Position numbers and translations under genes: made by a program
Shown: positions 16,685 to 25,271 of the stretch, one piece after another
Layout: every line of letters starts with the position of its first letter
Position numbering within the stretch: the first letter of the stretch is position 1
The notes under the pieces: model-generated
What the model saw: only the letters and a program-made list of their open reading frames with translations
Told to the model about the DNA's origin: nothing
Databases searched by the model: none
Source of the DNA: Paenibacillus anaericanus
Lineage (GTDB): Bacteria; Bacillota; Bacilli; Paenibacillales; Paenibacillaceae
Assembly (NCBI RefSeq): GCF_003994475.1
Contig: NZ_RZNY01000002.1
Span: 298,536 to 362,535 of the forward strand
Direction: 5' to 3'
Length of the DNA stretch: 64,000 nucleotides

Positions 16685-16731
16685 AAAAAAACCGTCGGAG
16701 AGCTGCTACATGCTCTCCGACGGTTTTTTTT
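16685..16731. terminator. Strong bidirectional terminator
   Basis: An 18-bp perfect stem (16686-16703 with 16712-16729) has A and T runs on either side. It separates the convergent LTA-synthase-like and ArsR-type genes. Confidence 0.93.
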
Positions 16732-16742
16732 ATAACTCAACA

Positions 16743-17801
16743 TTACTCAAAGGACTTCATAAAATCTTCAAGCGGCTTCAACAACCTAGAACGATCAAGA
16801 AAGTAGTAGAATCTATTATCTGTTCTTGTAAACTTAACCACACCAATTTGCTGCAGAAAGCTAATATGATAGGACACAGTTGGCGGTGAAATATTCAACG
16901 CTTCCGCTAACTCCTGACCAAACCATGGGCGTTCAGATAGTAGACGAATAATTCCTATTCTGTTCACATCCGATAGTACTTTGAAAAATTGTGCTTGTCT
17001 CTCTGATACAACAGATTCACTAAACAATAGGTAAGAATAAATACCTACAACAAACCAATCCGCTATGTCCTCCTTATAAGAAGAGTAAGCATGACAGCTT
17101 ACATATTTGAAGAAGCTCAAATGAATTATATAACCCGCCGAATGATCTTTCAGATCATCCAAGTTCATAAATTGCCTAATAAATAATTCTGGCGTTTCCG
17201 CTAACATAACCTCATATCGTGGTTGTTCCGTTTCAATGCACTGGATAATGTCAGCTTCAAAAGGTGCGAAACTTACCGCATAGAATCGACTCAATAACAA
17301 AGTGAATCGCTGTTTGATCTCTTCAGGATTCTCCAGCGCTTCAACTACCCTGACTCTTCTATGTTCATCCTGAACCTTAGTAACACCAAGCAGCTCCAAA
17401 AGCCCTGACTTATTCCCCAGCAGAGCCTTATATGCCTGTGATCCTTTCGCCGGCAACGTGTTTTTACATACACTTTCAATAATTCGAAACACAAATTCAT
17501 CAGCCGTATCCTGCTGGATCTTCTCTACTACGTCAGTCACCTTACTTAAAGTGGGATTATGGATAATGTATTTATAAAAAATGAACCCCAATCCACTCGC
17601 ATCAAAAAAGTACGTTAATTCTTGTTGAATATAATGGGAAAGTGTCTTGCCCATCTTCTGAAGCATCCCTGTGATTTCATCGTTTGGCTCCAAATCAAAT
17701 GCACGAATCATCTCAATAAATCCTTTATCTGTTCCTAACGCAAATAATGAATTCATGAACTCCATCGGAGTACTAATGCGGATGTTAATTGTATTTCTCA
17801 T
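16743..17801 (-). CDS. ArsR-type winged-helix regulator with large N-terminal domain
   Basis: A 352-residue protein. The last 90 residues form an ArsR-like winged helix (LSDVNRIGIIRLLSERPWFGQELAEALNISPPTVSYHISFL, then VVKFTRTDNRFYYF). The preceding 260 residues are helical and unassigned, and may sense a ligand. There is no metal-binding CxC motif, so metal sensing is unlikely. The gene is divergent from the nucleotidyltransferase/kinase operon across a 166-bp region with a long inverted repeat, and probably controls it. The ATG at 17801 has only a modest AGAGGCAG upstream. Confidence 0.83.
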   Translation of the reverse strand: MRNTINIRISTPMEFMNSLFALGTDKGFIEMIRAFDLEPNDEITGMLQKMGKTLSHYIQQELTYFFDASGLGFIFYKYIIHNPTLSKVTDVVEKIQQDTADEFVFRIIESVCKNTLPAKGSQAYKALLGNKSGLLELLGVTKVQDEHRRVRVVEALENPEEIKQRFTLLLSRFYAVSFAPFEADIIQCIETEQPRYEVMLAETPELFIRQFMNLDDLKDHSAGYIIHLSFFKYVSCHAYSSYKEDIADWFVVGIYSYLLFSESVVSERQAQFFKVLSDVNRIGIIRLLSERPWFGQELAEALNISPPTVSYHISFLQQIGVVKFTRTDNRFYYFLDRSRLLKPLEDFMKSFE

Positions 17802-17881
17802 GAATAACTGCCTCTATTCATTGATTGAATTTGGTAAAAATCTTATTCATCATAACTGATCCAATCATGCTTCGTCAATGC

Positions 17882-17932
17882 ATTAGATAATTATCAAATA
17901 CATATTGATTTAATGATTATCTAATATATAAT
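17882..17932 (+). promoter_or_regulatory. Promoter and inverted-repeat operator for the kinase operon
   Basis: TTGATT (17905-17910) and TATAAT (17927-17932) are separated by 16 bp. A perfect 10-bp inverted repeat, ATTAGATAAT (17882-17891) and ATTATCTAAT (17916-17925), has its right arm within the promoter spacer. The repressor is probably the divergent ArsR-type protein. Confidence 0.72.
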
Positions 17933-17967
17933 CAAATTACATAGTCATAAAATGGGAGGTTAATTCC

Positions 17968-18750
17968 ATGATAAATAAGGATCAATTACTAGATCGACTG
18001 GATGCGATCGGACAGAGTTTAAGTAAGACGGAACAAACCTTGCTATTACTAGGTCTAGGCTCCGTTGGAACGGAGTTAAATCGACTGGATGCTTATTCTG
18101 ATCTTGACTTCTTTGTCATTACCAAACCTGGTTTCAAAGACCGTTTTATCAATGATCTGGACTGGTTGAACCATGTCTGCCCTCTCTCCTATCAGTTTCG
18201 TAACGCAGATGTAGGTTGGAAGATCATGTTTGAGGATGGAATTTACGGTGAATTTGCTGTATTCGAAGAAAGTGAATTGGATCATATTCCTTGCCATGGT
18301 GGTAGAATTGTCTGGTGTGAACCAGGTTATGTACCGCAGATTGCTACCCTAGATAAACCGGTTTCAAGCAAACGCCCTGATTCTTTGGACTTTCCTCTGA
18401 ATGAAGCAGTAACTAACCTATATGTAGGTCTTTGCAGATATGCTAGAGGAGAGAAAATGTCTGCACGAACATTTATCGAATCATATGCCATGGGGCAAGT
18501 CATCGCTACATTACATTTACATAAAGCAGAACTCCCCTTTGATCTTGATCCATATAGTAATGATCGAAGAGTTGAGTCAAGATTTCCTGACTTTTCCGTC
18601 CATTTAAGTGAGATGCTCCAGGGATATGATAAGATCCCCCAATCTGCTCTTCACATTTTAGCTTATATAGAAAGCATTTATCCTGTGAATACCAAACTAT
18701 CCCAAGAAATCAAAGGCTTAGCTCTGCACTTGGGTGCAACCCTATTATAA
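17968..18750 (+). CDS. Pol-beta-type nucleotidyltransferase-like protein
   Basis: A 260-residue protein with the nucleotidyltransferase signature GLGSVGTELNRLDAYSDLDF near residues 30-49, that is G-S followed by D-x-D, the metal-binding core of the polymerase-beta-like superfamily. The rest is mainly helical. The superfamily contains drug-modifying (lincosamide, aminoglycoside) enzymes and others, and the overall sequence is not recognised as a known resistance class. GGGAGG precedes the ATG by about 9 nt. It is followed after 14 nt by a PfkB kinase gene, so it probably belongs to a two-step modification or salvage pathway. Substrate unknown. Confidence 0.78.
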   Translation: MINKDQLLDRLDAIGQSLSKTEQTLLLLGLGSVGTELNRLDAYSDLDFFVITKPGFKDRFINDLDWLNHVCPLSYQFRNADVGWKIMFEDGIYGEFAVFEESELDHIPCHGGRIVWCEPGYVPQIATLDKPVSSKRPDSLDFPLNEAVTNLYVGLCRYARGEKMSARTFIESYAMGQVIATLHLHKAELPFDLDPYSNDRRVESRFPDFSVHLSEMLQGYDKIPQSALHILAYIESIYPVNTKLSQEIKGLALHLGATLL

Positions 18751-18764
18751 GGAGGAACTAGATT

Positions 18765-19664
18765 ATGTTAAACGTACTCATTTTAGGTGGTACAACCTAC
18801 GATTCCATTATTTCCTTACCCCAGCTTCCACAACCCGTGCCGCAAACGATCCATTATGCTCCTTTTCATGAAACCATAGGGTCAACCGGTGCGGGTAAAG
18901 CAATTAATCTAAGCAGACTAAACGTCCCTTGTGTATTACATTCCATCATTGGCGATGATCCCTATGGGCATAGAATTACGAAGACTCTCCAGCAGGCTGG
19001 TGTAAATTTTCAATACGACATTGATCCTAAGGGAACAGAACGCCACGTGAATCTAATGGATCAAGAAGGGAATCGAATATCTATCTTTGTCACGCAGTCC
19101 TCCGAGCACCCTCCCCTAGATTTGATCAAACTTGAAGAACTTATTAGCCAGTGTGATCTCGTAGTGCTGAATATTATCAGTTACACCAAGGAATTGATCG
19201 GCTTGTGTCAGAAATATCGTAAACCGATCTGGACGGACCTTCATGATTATAATGGTACAGAGAGATATCATGATGATTTTATCGAGGCCGCTGACTATAT
19301 ATTTATGAGCTCAGATCGTTTAGAAGATTACAGAAGCGTTATGGAGACTCTTCATCACAAAGGTACGAAACTGATCGTTTGTACTCATGGCAAAAAAGGA
19401 GCAACCAGCCTGACGGAAGACGGAGTTTGGAGTAATAGCAGCATTATTGCGGATTACCCGTATAAGGATGCAAACGGCGCTGGAGACAGTTTCTTTTCTG
19501 GATTTCTGTATGGATATTTGCACAATAAATCTTTGGAGGAATGTATGGGCTTGGCCACCATTTGTGCCGGTTTATGTATCACATCTGAAGAATTAGCCTA
19601 CCCGAGCTTAAGTGAGGAAGTCGTTACACAAGAGTATGAAAAGTATTACGAAAAAAGTATCTAA
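18765..19664 (+). CDS. PfkB/ribokinase family sugar kinase
   Basis: A 299-residue kinase of the ribokinase family. The N-terminal substrate region contains GSTGAGKAINLSRLN (the G-G/A-K-x-x-N-x-A-like motif). The C-terminal signature DANGAGDSFFSGFLYG holds the anion hole and the catalytic Asp. The family phosphorylates sugars, nucleosides or related alcohols with ATP. AAGGAGG precedes the ATG at 18765, and the gene directly follows the nucleotidyltransferase gene. A kinase-nucleotidyltransferase pair could activate a sugar or nucleoside or could inactivate a drug; the sequence does not decide. Confidence 0.86.
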   Translation: MLNVLILGGTTYDSIISLPQLPQPVPQTIHYAPFHETIGSTGAGKAINLSRLNVPCVLHSIIGDDPYGHRITKTLQQAGVNFQYDIDPKGTERHVNLMDQEGNRISIFVTQSSEHPPLDLIKLEELISQCDLVVLNIISYTKELIGLCQKYRKPIWTDLHDYNGTERYHDDFIEAADYIFMSSDRLEDYRSVMETLHHKGTKLIVCTHGKKGATSLTEDGVWSNSSIIADYPYKDANGAGDSFFSGFLYGYLHNKSLEECMGLATICAGLCITSEELAYPSLSEEVVTQEYEKYYEKSI

Positions 19665-19774
19665 CACTCTATAAGCGAAGTTTTCTAATTTCATATCAAT
19701 AGATCCTCTGGTATCACCTGTATGTGATCTAGTACCTATTTTCGCAAATTCTTGTGATATGACGTAACAGCAAA

Positions 19775-19818
19775 AAGCAGGATCAACCAGCGGAATACCG
19801 CTTGTGATCCTGCTTATT
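19775..19818 (-). terminator. Terminator after the CBM21-like gene
   Basis: AAGCAGGATCA (19775-19785) pairs with TGATCCTGCTT (19805-19815), with a nested AGCGG/CCGCT stem. Read on the minus strand it ends in TTTTTG. It may also stop the convergent kinase operon. Confidence 0.85.
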
Positions 19819-19834
19819 TAACAATGGACAGGTA

Positions 19835-20608
19835 TTAGTTTACCGTGAAGTTATTTCCGTAGTTGTTATCCCAATAGGTTTGACCGCCTGCTGTAAGCGA
19901 AATGGCATACTTAACCTCTGTCGCATTTGGAACATAAAAGTTAAAATTCCAAAACTCTACTGAATTCAAATTATTAGCAGAACCATTATAGGATGCATAT
20001 CCTTCTTGAGTTGTTGCCCAATTATCAGTAGTATATACTACTTTTACTGTTTTATTTGGGCTCACATTTTTTACAAATATACTACCATCGAAAGTATCAC
20101 CTATCAGATAAGCATGAGAGTTAAGCAAGTTTGGTTCACCCAAAATAATGCTAGTTGGGGAGTAGTTGTTTGGCGTATTATAATAGTTAGCGTAACCATT
20201 GTTATCCCAGTATGTTTGCCCATTTACATCATATTTAATTGCAAACTTAACAAAATTGAGGTCTTTCAATTCAGAATGTTCCGTTGTACTATTACTAGTG
20301 GAAATTTCAAATCTCCATTTCTCCTTTGAACTTGTTGTGGGACCAACATAAGAAGCGCTTGTATCATACCAAGTGACATCATCGGTTGTATAATGAACAG
20401 TTACAGCTTTCGTTGGCCCTAAGTTTTCAACCTCAATATTGCCATTGAACCCAACAAATCCAGACTTATAGAATCTGGTTATTTGGGAATCTATAAGACT
20501 AACTTCATTACCAGCAGCAGATGCCGAAATAAGAGATCCCAAAGATGTTAATCCAAAAATTAGAGTGAAAAATGTTAATCCTACTACTAGTTTTTTTAAT
20601 GATCGCAT
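19835..20608 (-). CDS. Secreted tandem CBM21-like carbohydrate-binding protein
   Basis: A 257-residue secreted protein with a signal peptide (MRSLKKLVVGLTFF, cleavage near SASAA). Two homologous modules of about 105 residues follow. Each has an N-terminal FxGxIxVxNxxPxKxVxVxYTTD-type strand pair and ends with GQTYWDNN, the typical starch-binding CBM21/CBM53 pattern (DNW, YWDNN). There is no catalytic domain, linker to an enzyme, or cell-wall anchor. It should bind alpha-glucan or a similar polysaccharide outside the cell. GGAGAG lies before the ATG. It is transcribed alone and ends at a strong terminator. Confidence 0.82.
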   Translation of the reverse strand: MRSLKKLVVGLTFFTLIFGLTSLGSLISASAAGNEVSLIDSQITRFYKSGFVGFNGNIEVENLGPTKAVTVHYTTDDVTWYDTSASYVGPTTSSKEKWRFEISTSNSTTEHSELKDLNFVKFAIKYDVNGQTYWDNNGYANYYNTPNNYSPTSIILGEPNLLNSHAYLIGDTFDGSIFVKNVSPNKTVKVVYTTDNWATTQEGYASYNGSANNLNSVEFWNFNFYVPNATEVKYAISLTAGGQTYWDNNYGNNFTVN

Positions 20609-21033
20609 GGTATTCTCTCCTTTTTCTAATTTAATTTTCGGTATACATCTGTGTCTATCATGATGAGATCATGAATGTATTTTCGCCAATTATGATTCTC
20701 TATCCCTCCTTCTAATCAAACATATGAAAATTCATTCCCTAAGCATTCAGAAAGCAAATCATTTGCTTTCATTCTCATAATATATATTTTATGTAACTTT
20801 ATGTAAATAGTATTAAAGTAGTATTCCTATCGGAGGGATATACAATATTTCTAGGACTAATGCAGGTATTAATTCTTATATACTTAGGATACAGCTTGAG
20901 AAGTTGGAAAGATCAACTGTAGGAATCACATGCTAGAGTATGAGTGTTGATGCTTTCATTTACCCTCGATCTTCTTGTAATACTGCTGAGGAAATGATTG
21001 GAAATAGTGCTTGAAACGATAGCTCAGAGCAAA
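20609..21033. other. Long intergenic region without a recognisable gene
   Basis: About 425 bp upstream of the CBM21-like gene hold no convincing gene. The only clear structure is a near-palindrome around AAAGCAAATCATTTGCTTT (about 20750-20770), which could be an operator for the CBM21-like gene. A GGAGGG at about 20835 is followed by a short open stretch without a standard start codon. Confidence 0.5.
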
Positions 21034-21035
21034 CA

Positions 21036-21078
21036 AAAATACACCTGAGAGCTACTAACATGCGCTCCGGTGTATTAT
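21036..21078 (-). terminator. Terminator after the sugar ABC transporter operon
   Basis: AATACACC pairs with GGTGTATT around further AGAGC/GCTC pairing. Read on the minus strand it is followed by TTTTTG. Confidence 0.78.
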
Positions 21079-21100
21079 GTATAACTGGGCAAAACTTGAT

Positions 21101-22276
21101 CTATGCTCTTTGTTTACGTGTCATAACATCGAAGATAACTGCAGCAGCTAACACGCCTCCGCGTATCATATACTGATACGAAATTCCTACTCCGAGTAAA
21201 TTCATCCCACTAGAAAGTGATGCCATTACGATTGCTCCGATAATGGAGCCTGTAACTTTACCAACCCCACCAGCAGCGGATACGCCACCTACGTAAGCAG
21301 CTGCAATCGCATCAAGTTCAAATAATGTACCCGCAGTTGTTGTTGCCGATTGCAAGCGCGCAGTGAATAGGAGACCTGACAGAGCTGATAACATTCCCAT
21401 CGAGCAAAAAACAATATACGTAATCTTCTTTACGCTTATCCCGCTTAAATTCGCAGCTTCGGGATTACTTCCAACAGCATAAATATGCCGCCCAATTACG
21501 GTTGAAGTCGTCAAGAAATGATATATCACAACTACGATCAATACAATGACAATCGTCCAAGAAAATCCGTTATAACCTGCCAAAATCCAAGTGATATAAG
21601 CTATGATGGCGGATATGAATACCACTTTTACAGCAAACATACCGTTCGAAATGACTTCAAAATTGTATTTGAGTTTATTTTTCCGCTTAGAAAACTCAAA
21701 GTAGATGAACAGGGCGATAATCAAGGCGCCGATAATCAAAGATAGCAAGTTCAATTGGCCTATTTTGGCGAGAGCAGGAATAAATCCATTTCCTATTGCG
21801 TTAAAATGCTCATCCTTAATACTTATTGTTCCGGTTTTCTCAGTGACTTGCAGTAACGCCCCCCTGAAAATCAACATCGCTGCTAAAGAAGCCACAAACG
21901 ACGGAATTCCCATTTGAGCAACTAAGAACCCATTAAATAAGCCGATGATAATTCCAAGCACTAAAATAATCGGTATCGTGAGATAAAATGGAACTCCAAA
22001 CTGAGTAAGTAGGATAGCTGCAATGGCTCCCATAAACCCAGCCGCAAATCCGACCGATAAATCGATATGCCGAATTACAATAACTAGCGTCATTCCAACT
22101 GCCAAGACAGCGATATAACCCGTAGCATCGATCAAATTACTAATATTCCGTGATGACATAAATAATCCATCTGTCATGATTGAGAAAGTCGCCATAATAA
22201 CAAACAAAGCAATGTACATCCCATAATCTCGAATATTAACAGCAATCAACGATTTCGCTTCCTTAAGTAATTTCAC
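21101..22276 (-). CDS. gguB: Sugar ABC transporter permease, GguB/XylH type
   Basis: A 391-residue permease with about ten transmembrane helices and the family motif NISNLIDATGYIAVLAVGMTLVIVIRHIDLSVG near the N-terminus, plus GLLFTARLQSATTTAG and EGALDAIAAAYVGG-like EAA loop sequence (ELDAIAAAYVGGVSAAGG). The length and domain order match the GguB/MmsB branch of monosaccharide permeases. The start is GTG at 22276, 5 nt after GGAGGAG. It forms one operon with the ATPase (11 nt upstream) and the binding lipoprotein. The transported sugar is probably an aldopentose or hexose such as xylose, arabinose or galactose; the exact one is inference. Confidence 0.88.
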   Translation of the reverse strand: MKLLKEAKSLIAVNIRDYGMYIALFVIMATFSIMTDGLFMSSRNISNLIDATGYIAVLAVGMTLVIVIRHIDLSVGFAAGFMGAIAAILLTQFGVPFYLTIPIILVLGIIIGLFNGFLVAQMGIPSFVASLAAMLIFRGALLQVTEKTGTISIKDEHFNAIGNGFIPALAKIGQLNLLSLIIGALIIALFIYFEFSKRKNKLKYNFEVISNGMFAVKVVFISAIIAYITWILAGYNGFSWTIVIVLIVVVIYHFLTTSTVIGRHIYAVGSNPEAANLSGISVKKITYIVFCSMGMLSALSGLLFTARLQSATTTAGTLFELDAIAAAYVGGVSAAGGVGKVTGSIIGAIVMASLSSGMNLLGVGISYQYMIRGGVLAAAVIFDVMTRKQRA

Positions 22277-22287
22277 CGGTACTCCTC

Positions 22288-23808
22288 CTATTGCGTTGCA
22301 AGCTTCATTATTTTTTCTTGATCCGCTTCATTTACGGGTAGTTCACCTTTGATTTTTCCTTCAGCCATAACGTAGATCCGATCACTCATACCTAACACTT
22401 CAGTCAGTTCGGATGAAATCATAATGATACTCATCCCTTCACTGATCAATTTGTTCATGATCGTATAAATTTCATATTTAGCCCCTACGTCTATGCCGCG
22501 CGTAGGTTCGTCCAGAATAAGCAAGCTTGGATTAACGAATAACCATTTGCCCAAGGATACCTTCTGCTGATTCCCTCCACTTAAATTACCAACCAATTGC
22601 TCCACAGAAGGTGCTTTTATATTTAATGACTGTTTGTATTCATTAGAGATTTTGACCTCTTCATTGTTATTGATAATTCCTTTCGCAGAAATCGCATTAA
22701 GATTAGCAACGGATGTATTTTGCTTAATATCCTGAATCAAAAATAAACCATCACCTTTTCGATCTTCCGTCACATAGGCGATTCCCGCATTAATCGCGTC
22801 TTTGGGATTTCTAAACGTATTTCTGACACCGTTCATAAATAATTCGCCACGCAATTTATAAGATTTCGGATTTCCGAAAATACTCTGAGCTAATTCCGTT
22901 CGTCCAGAACCCATCAAGCCTGCAATGCCGACGATTTCACCTTTTTTCACATGCAGATTCACGTCTTTTGCGACTTCCCGTCCAAGCTTGGGATCATATG
23001 CTGTCCAGTTTTGGATTTCAAGCACATTGCTGCCGAATTCTTTTGTATTTCTCTTTGGATAAATATCATCGATTTCACGGCCGACCATATTCTTAATAAT
23101 TACACTTTCAGATATTTCATTCTTAGAAGCGTCTAACGTACAAATCGTCTGCCCATCCCGTAGAACAGTGACTTGGTCTGCAATCGCAATCACTTCTTTC
23201 AGCTTATGTGAAATCATGATGCAGGTTATCCCTTGTCTTTTCAATTCTCTTAGTAGCTCTAATAAGTTCTCACTATCGTTCTCATTTAGTGCAGCCGTCG
23301 GTTCATCCAGAATAAGAAGCTTCACGTCTTTACTCAATGCCTTAGCGATTTCTACAAGCTGCTGTTTACCCACACCTAAATCCTTGATCAAAACTTCAGG
23401 GTTAACGTTAAGCTTCACTTTGTTTAGCATCTCTTTAGCTCGTACAATCGTTTGATTCCAATCTACTAATGAACCCTTTTTAACTTCGTTCCCTGCGAAA
23501 ATATTTTCATATACAGTGAGATCGGGGAACAAGGCAAGTTCTTGATAAATGATAGCAATACCTGTTTTGACGCTATCACTAATTTTCGAGAAACTTTGGA
23601 CACTACCCTCGTATACGATATCTCCCGAATATGTTCCATGAGGATATACTCCGCTAAGAACCTTCATCAAGGTTGATTTTCCCGCACCATTTTCACCGAT
23701 CAAACAATGGATTTCACCCTTAGTCACTTTGAAATTTACATTGGAGAGCGCTTTGACGCCTGTGAATTCTTTGGAAATATTGTTCATTTCTAAAATGTAT
23801 GGATTCAT
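22288..23808 (-). CDS. gguA: Sugar ABC transporter ATPase with two ABC domains, GguA/XylG type
   Basis: A 506-residue protein with two tandem ABC domains. The first has Walker A GENGAGKSTLMK and Walker B LLILDEPTAAL, with the degenerate signature LGVGKQQ usual for this class. The second has a degraded Walker A (GLMGSGRTEL), signature LSGGNQQK and LLILDEPTRGIDVG. This asymmetric arrangement is standard in monosaccharide transporters, where one site is poorly catalytic. AAGGAG lies before the ATG. It is the middle gene of a binding protein-ATPase-permease operon. Confidence 0.93.
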   Translation of the reverse strand: MNPYILEMNNISKEFTGVKALSNVNFKVTKGEIHCLIGENGAGKSTLMKVLSGVYPHGTYSGDIVYEGSVQSFSKISDSVKTGIAIIYQELALFPDLTVYENIFAGNEVKKGSLVDWNQTIVRAKEMLNKVKLNVNPEVLIKDLGVGKQQLVEIAKALSKDVKLLILDEPTAALNENDSENLLELLRELKRQGITCIMISHKLKEVIAIADQVTVLRDGQTICTLDASKNEISESVIIKNMVGREIDDIYPKRNTKEFGSNVLEIQNWTAYDPKLGREVAKDVNLHVKKGEIVGIAGLMGSGRTELAQSIFGNPKSYKLRGELFMNGVRNTFRNPKDAINAGIAYVTEDRKGDGLFLIQDIKQNTSVANLNAISAKGIINNNEEVKISNEYKQSLNIKAPSVEQLVGNLSGGNQQKVSLGKWLFVNPSLLILDEPTRGIDVGAKYEIYTIMNKLISEGMSIIMISSELTEVLGMSDRIYVMAEGKIKGELPVNEADQEKIMKLATQ

Positions 23809-23904
23809 AATTAGCTTGCACTCCTTAACAAAACAAGTCGTAGAATCGAGGAATAGTGATAGACGTATCTATCACTACTCCGTCCAAACTATGGTTATGT
23901 GCGA

Positions 23905-25002
23905 TTATAGACCAGTGAATTCTTTTTCTTCGTAGTACTTGGAATCGATAAGTGACGCTTTAACGTTTTCTTTATCGACAGTAATAACTTCAGTTTGTTT
24001 GGCTTGCACATCAATTTTACCGTTGTTATAAGAACCAGTAGTTTCAGGTGTTTTGTTTTCCAAAATGGATACCGCCATTCCAATTGAATCTTTAACAAGA
24101 CTACGTACATCTTTGAATACCGTCATCGATTGCTTACCGTCAATGATGTATTGAATGGATGCTTTCTCAGCATCTTGCCCTGAAACTACGTAACTGCTAA
24201 TTGCACTATCCGAACCGAATACGTCAGCGATCGAACGAGCCGTGCCATCATTTGGAGCTAAGATCGCTACATCGCCTTTTTGGTCGGCCGAAGCAGCTGT
24301 TAAGTGTGTTTGCGCCTTGTTTTTAGCTTCGTTTGCATCCCAGTTTGTAGTCACTTGGCTGATTATCTTACTTTGTTGATCACGGGATAATTCTGCTGTA
24401 TCTTTCAACGCAACAGCTTCACTGGAGTTAGCTATTTTGAAAGTGCCATCAGCGATTTTTGGTTGAAGTACCGTCCAAGCACCTTGGAAGAACAAGAACG
24501 CGTTATTATCAGATGCGGCACCAGCGTATAAGTACAATGGCTGGCCATTGCCTTTGGCATGATCAACTAAATACTGTGCTTGTGCTTTACCTACTGCGAT
24601 ACTATCAAAAGTTACATAGTAATTAACTGCATCTGTCTTTGTTATCAAACGGTCATAAGAAATGACTTTGATGCCTGCTTTTTGAGCTGCTTCTACGGCT
24701 GCTGCTGCTGCATCGCCATCTTGAGGACAAATGATAAGTACTTTAATTCCTTTTGCAATCAGAGAATCTACATTTTCTTTCTCTTTGGCGGAGGAACCTT
24801 GGCTAAACAAAATTTCAACCGAATATTTCGTATCCTTCAAAGCATCTTTAAATCTTTGCTCATCTTGCACCCATCTAGGTTCATCTTTAGTAGGCAATAC
24901 GATCCCCACGTCAACTTTGCTGCTTTTACCACATGCTGAAACTACTACTGCGAGCATCATTACAACGAGCAAAAATGGAATCGATTTCAGAAGCTTTTTC
25001 AT
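23905..25002 (-). CDS. chvE: ChvE-type sugar-binding lipoprotein
   Basis: A 365-residue solute-binding protein. The signal peptide ends in a lipobox (VVVSAC, lipidated Cys near residue 24), so it is anchored on the outer face of the membrane. The mature protein has the periplasmic-binding-protein type 1 fold with DVGIVLPTKDEPRWVQDEQRFKDAL, CPQDGDAAAAAVEAAQKAGIKVISYDRLI and NDGTARSIADVFG. These match the ChvE group of multiple-sugar-binding proteins. It is the first gene of the transporter operon. The nearby secreted CBM21-like and GH85 proteins may supply sugars, but the link is only positional. Confidence 0.9.
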   Translation of the reverse strand: MKKLLKSIPFLLVVMMLAVVVSACGKSSKVDVGIVLPTKDEPRWVQDEQRFKDALKDTKYSVEILFSQGSSAKEKENVDSLIAKGIKVLIICPQDGDAAAAAVEAAQKAGIKVISYDRLITKTDAVNYYVTFDSIAVGKAQAQYLVDHAKGNGQPLYLYAGAASDNNAFLFFQGAWTVLQPKIADGTFKIANSSEAVALKDTAELSRDQQSKIISQVTTNWDANEAKNKAQTHLTAASADQKGDVAILAPNDGTARSIADVFGSDSAISSYVVSGQDAEKASIQYIIDGKQSMTVFKDVRSLVKDSIGMAVSILENKTPETTGSYNNGKIDVQAKQTEVITVDKENVKASLIDSKYYEEKEFTGL

Positions 25003-25140
25003 TTAAAAAACACTCCCCTTTTTTGTTTACTTGTTAATTCATGATGATAATATCATTTGAAATTTCATCCTAGAATAGAAAATCCTCATCTGTTTCTTGA
25101 ATATACTCATCACATGTAAAATTCCACGTTTACCTAAACG

Positions 25141-25169
25141 AAAAAAAACCTCCAAAGACTTGAAGGTTT
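25141..25169 (-). terminator. Terminator after the DUF4111-like gene
   Basis: A 10-bp stem (AAACCTTCAA on the minus strand with TTGGAGGTTT, one G-T pair) is followed by a run of eight T. Confidence 0.8.
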
Positions 25170-25271
25170 GCTACTTGAAGAAAATGGAGTTTATAAATAT
25201 ATGAAGATCAGGCAGATGTCCAAGCGACCCTATAGCCGCCTGCATTAGATAGTTAGAAATTTGGTGATTAT

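Noticed and set aside
20830-20950. Short open stretch after GGAGGG with an ATT in the start position
   Set aside because: About 29 codons without a standard start or recognisable product; chance is a better explanation.
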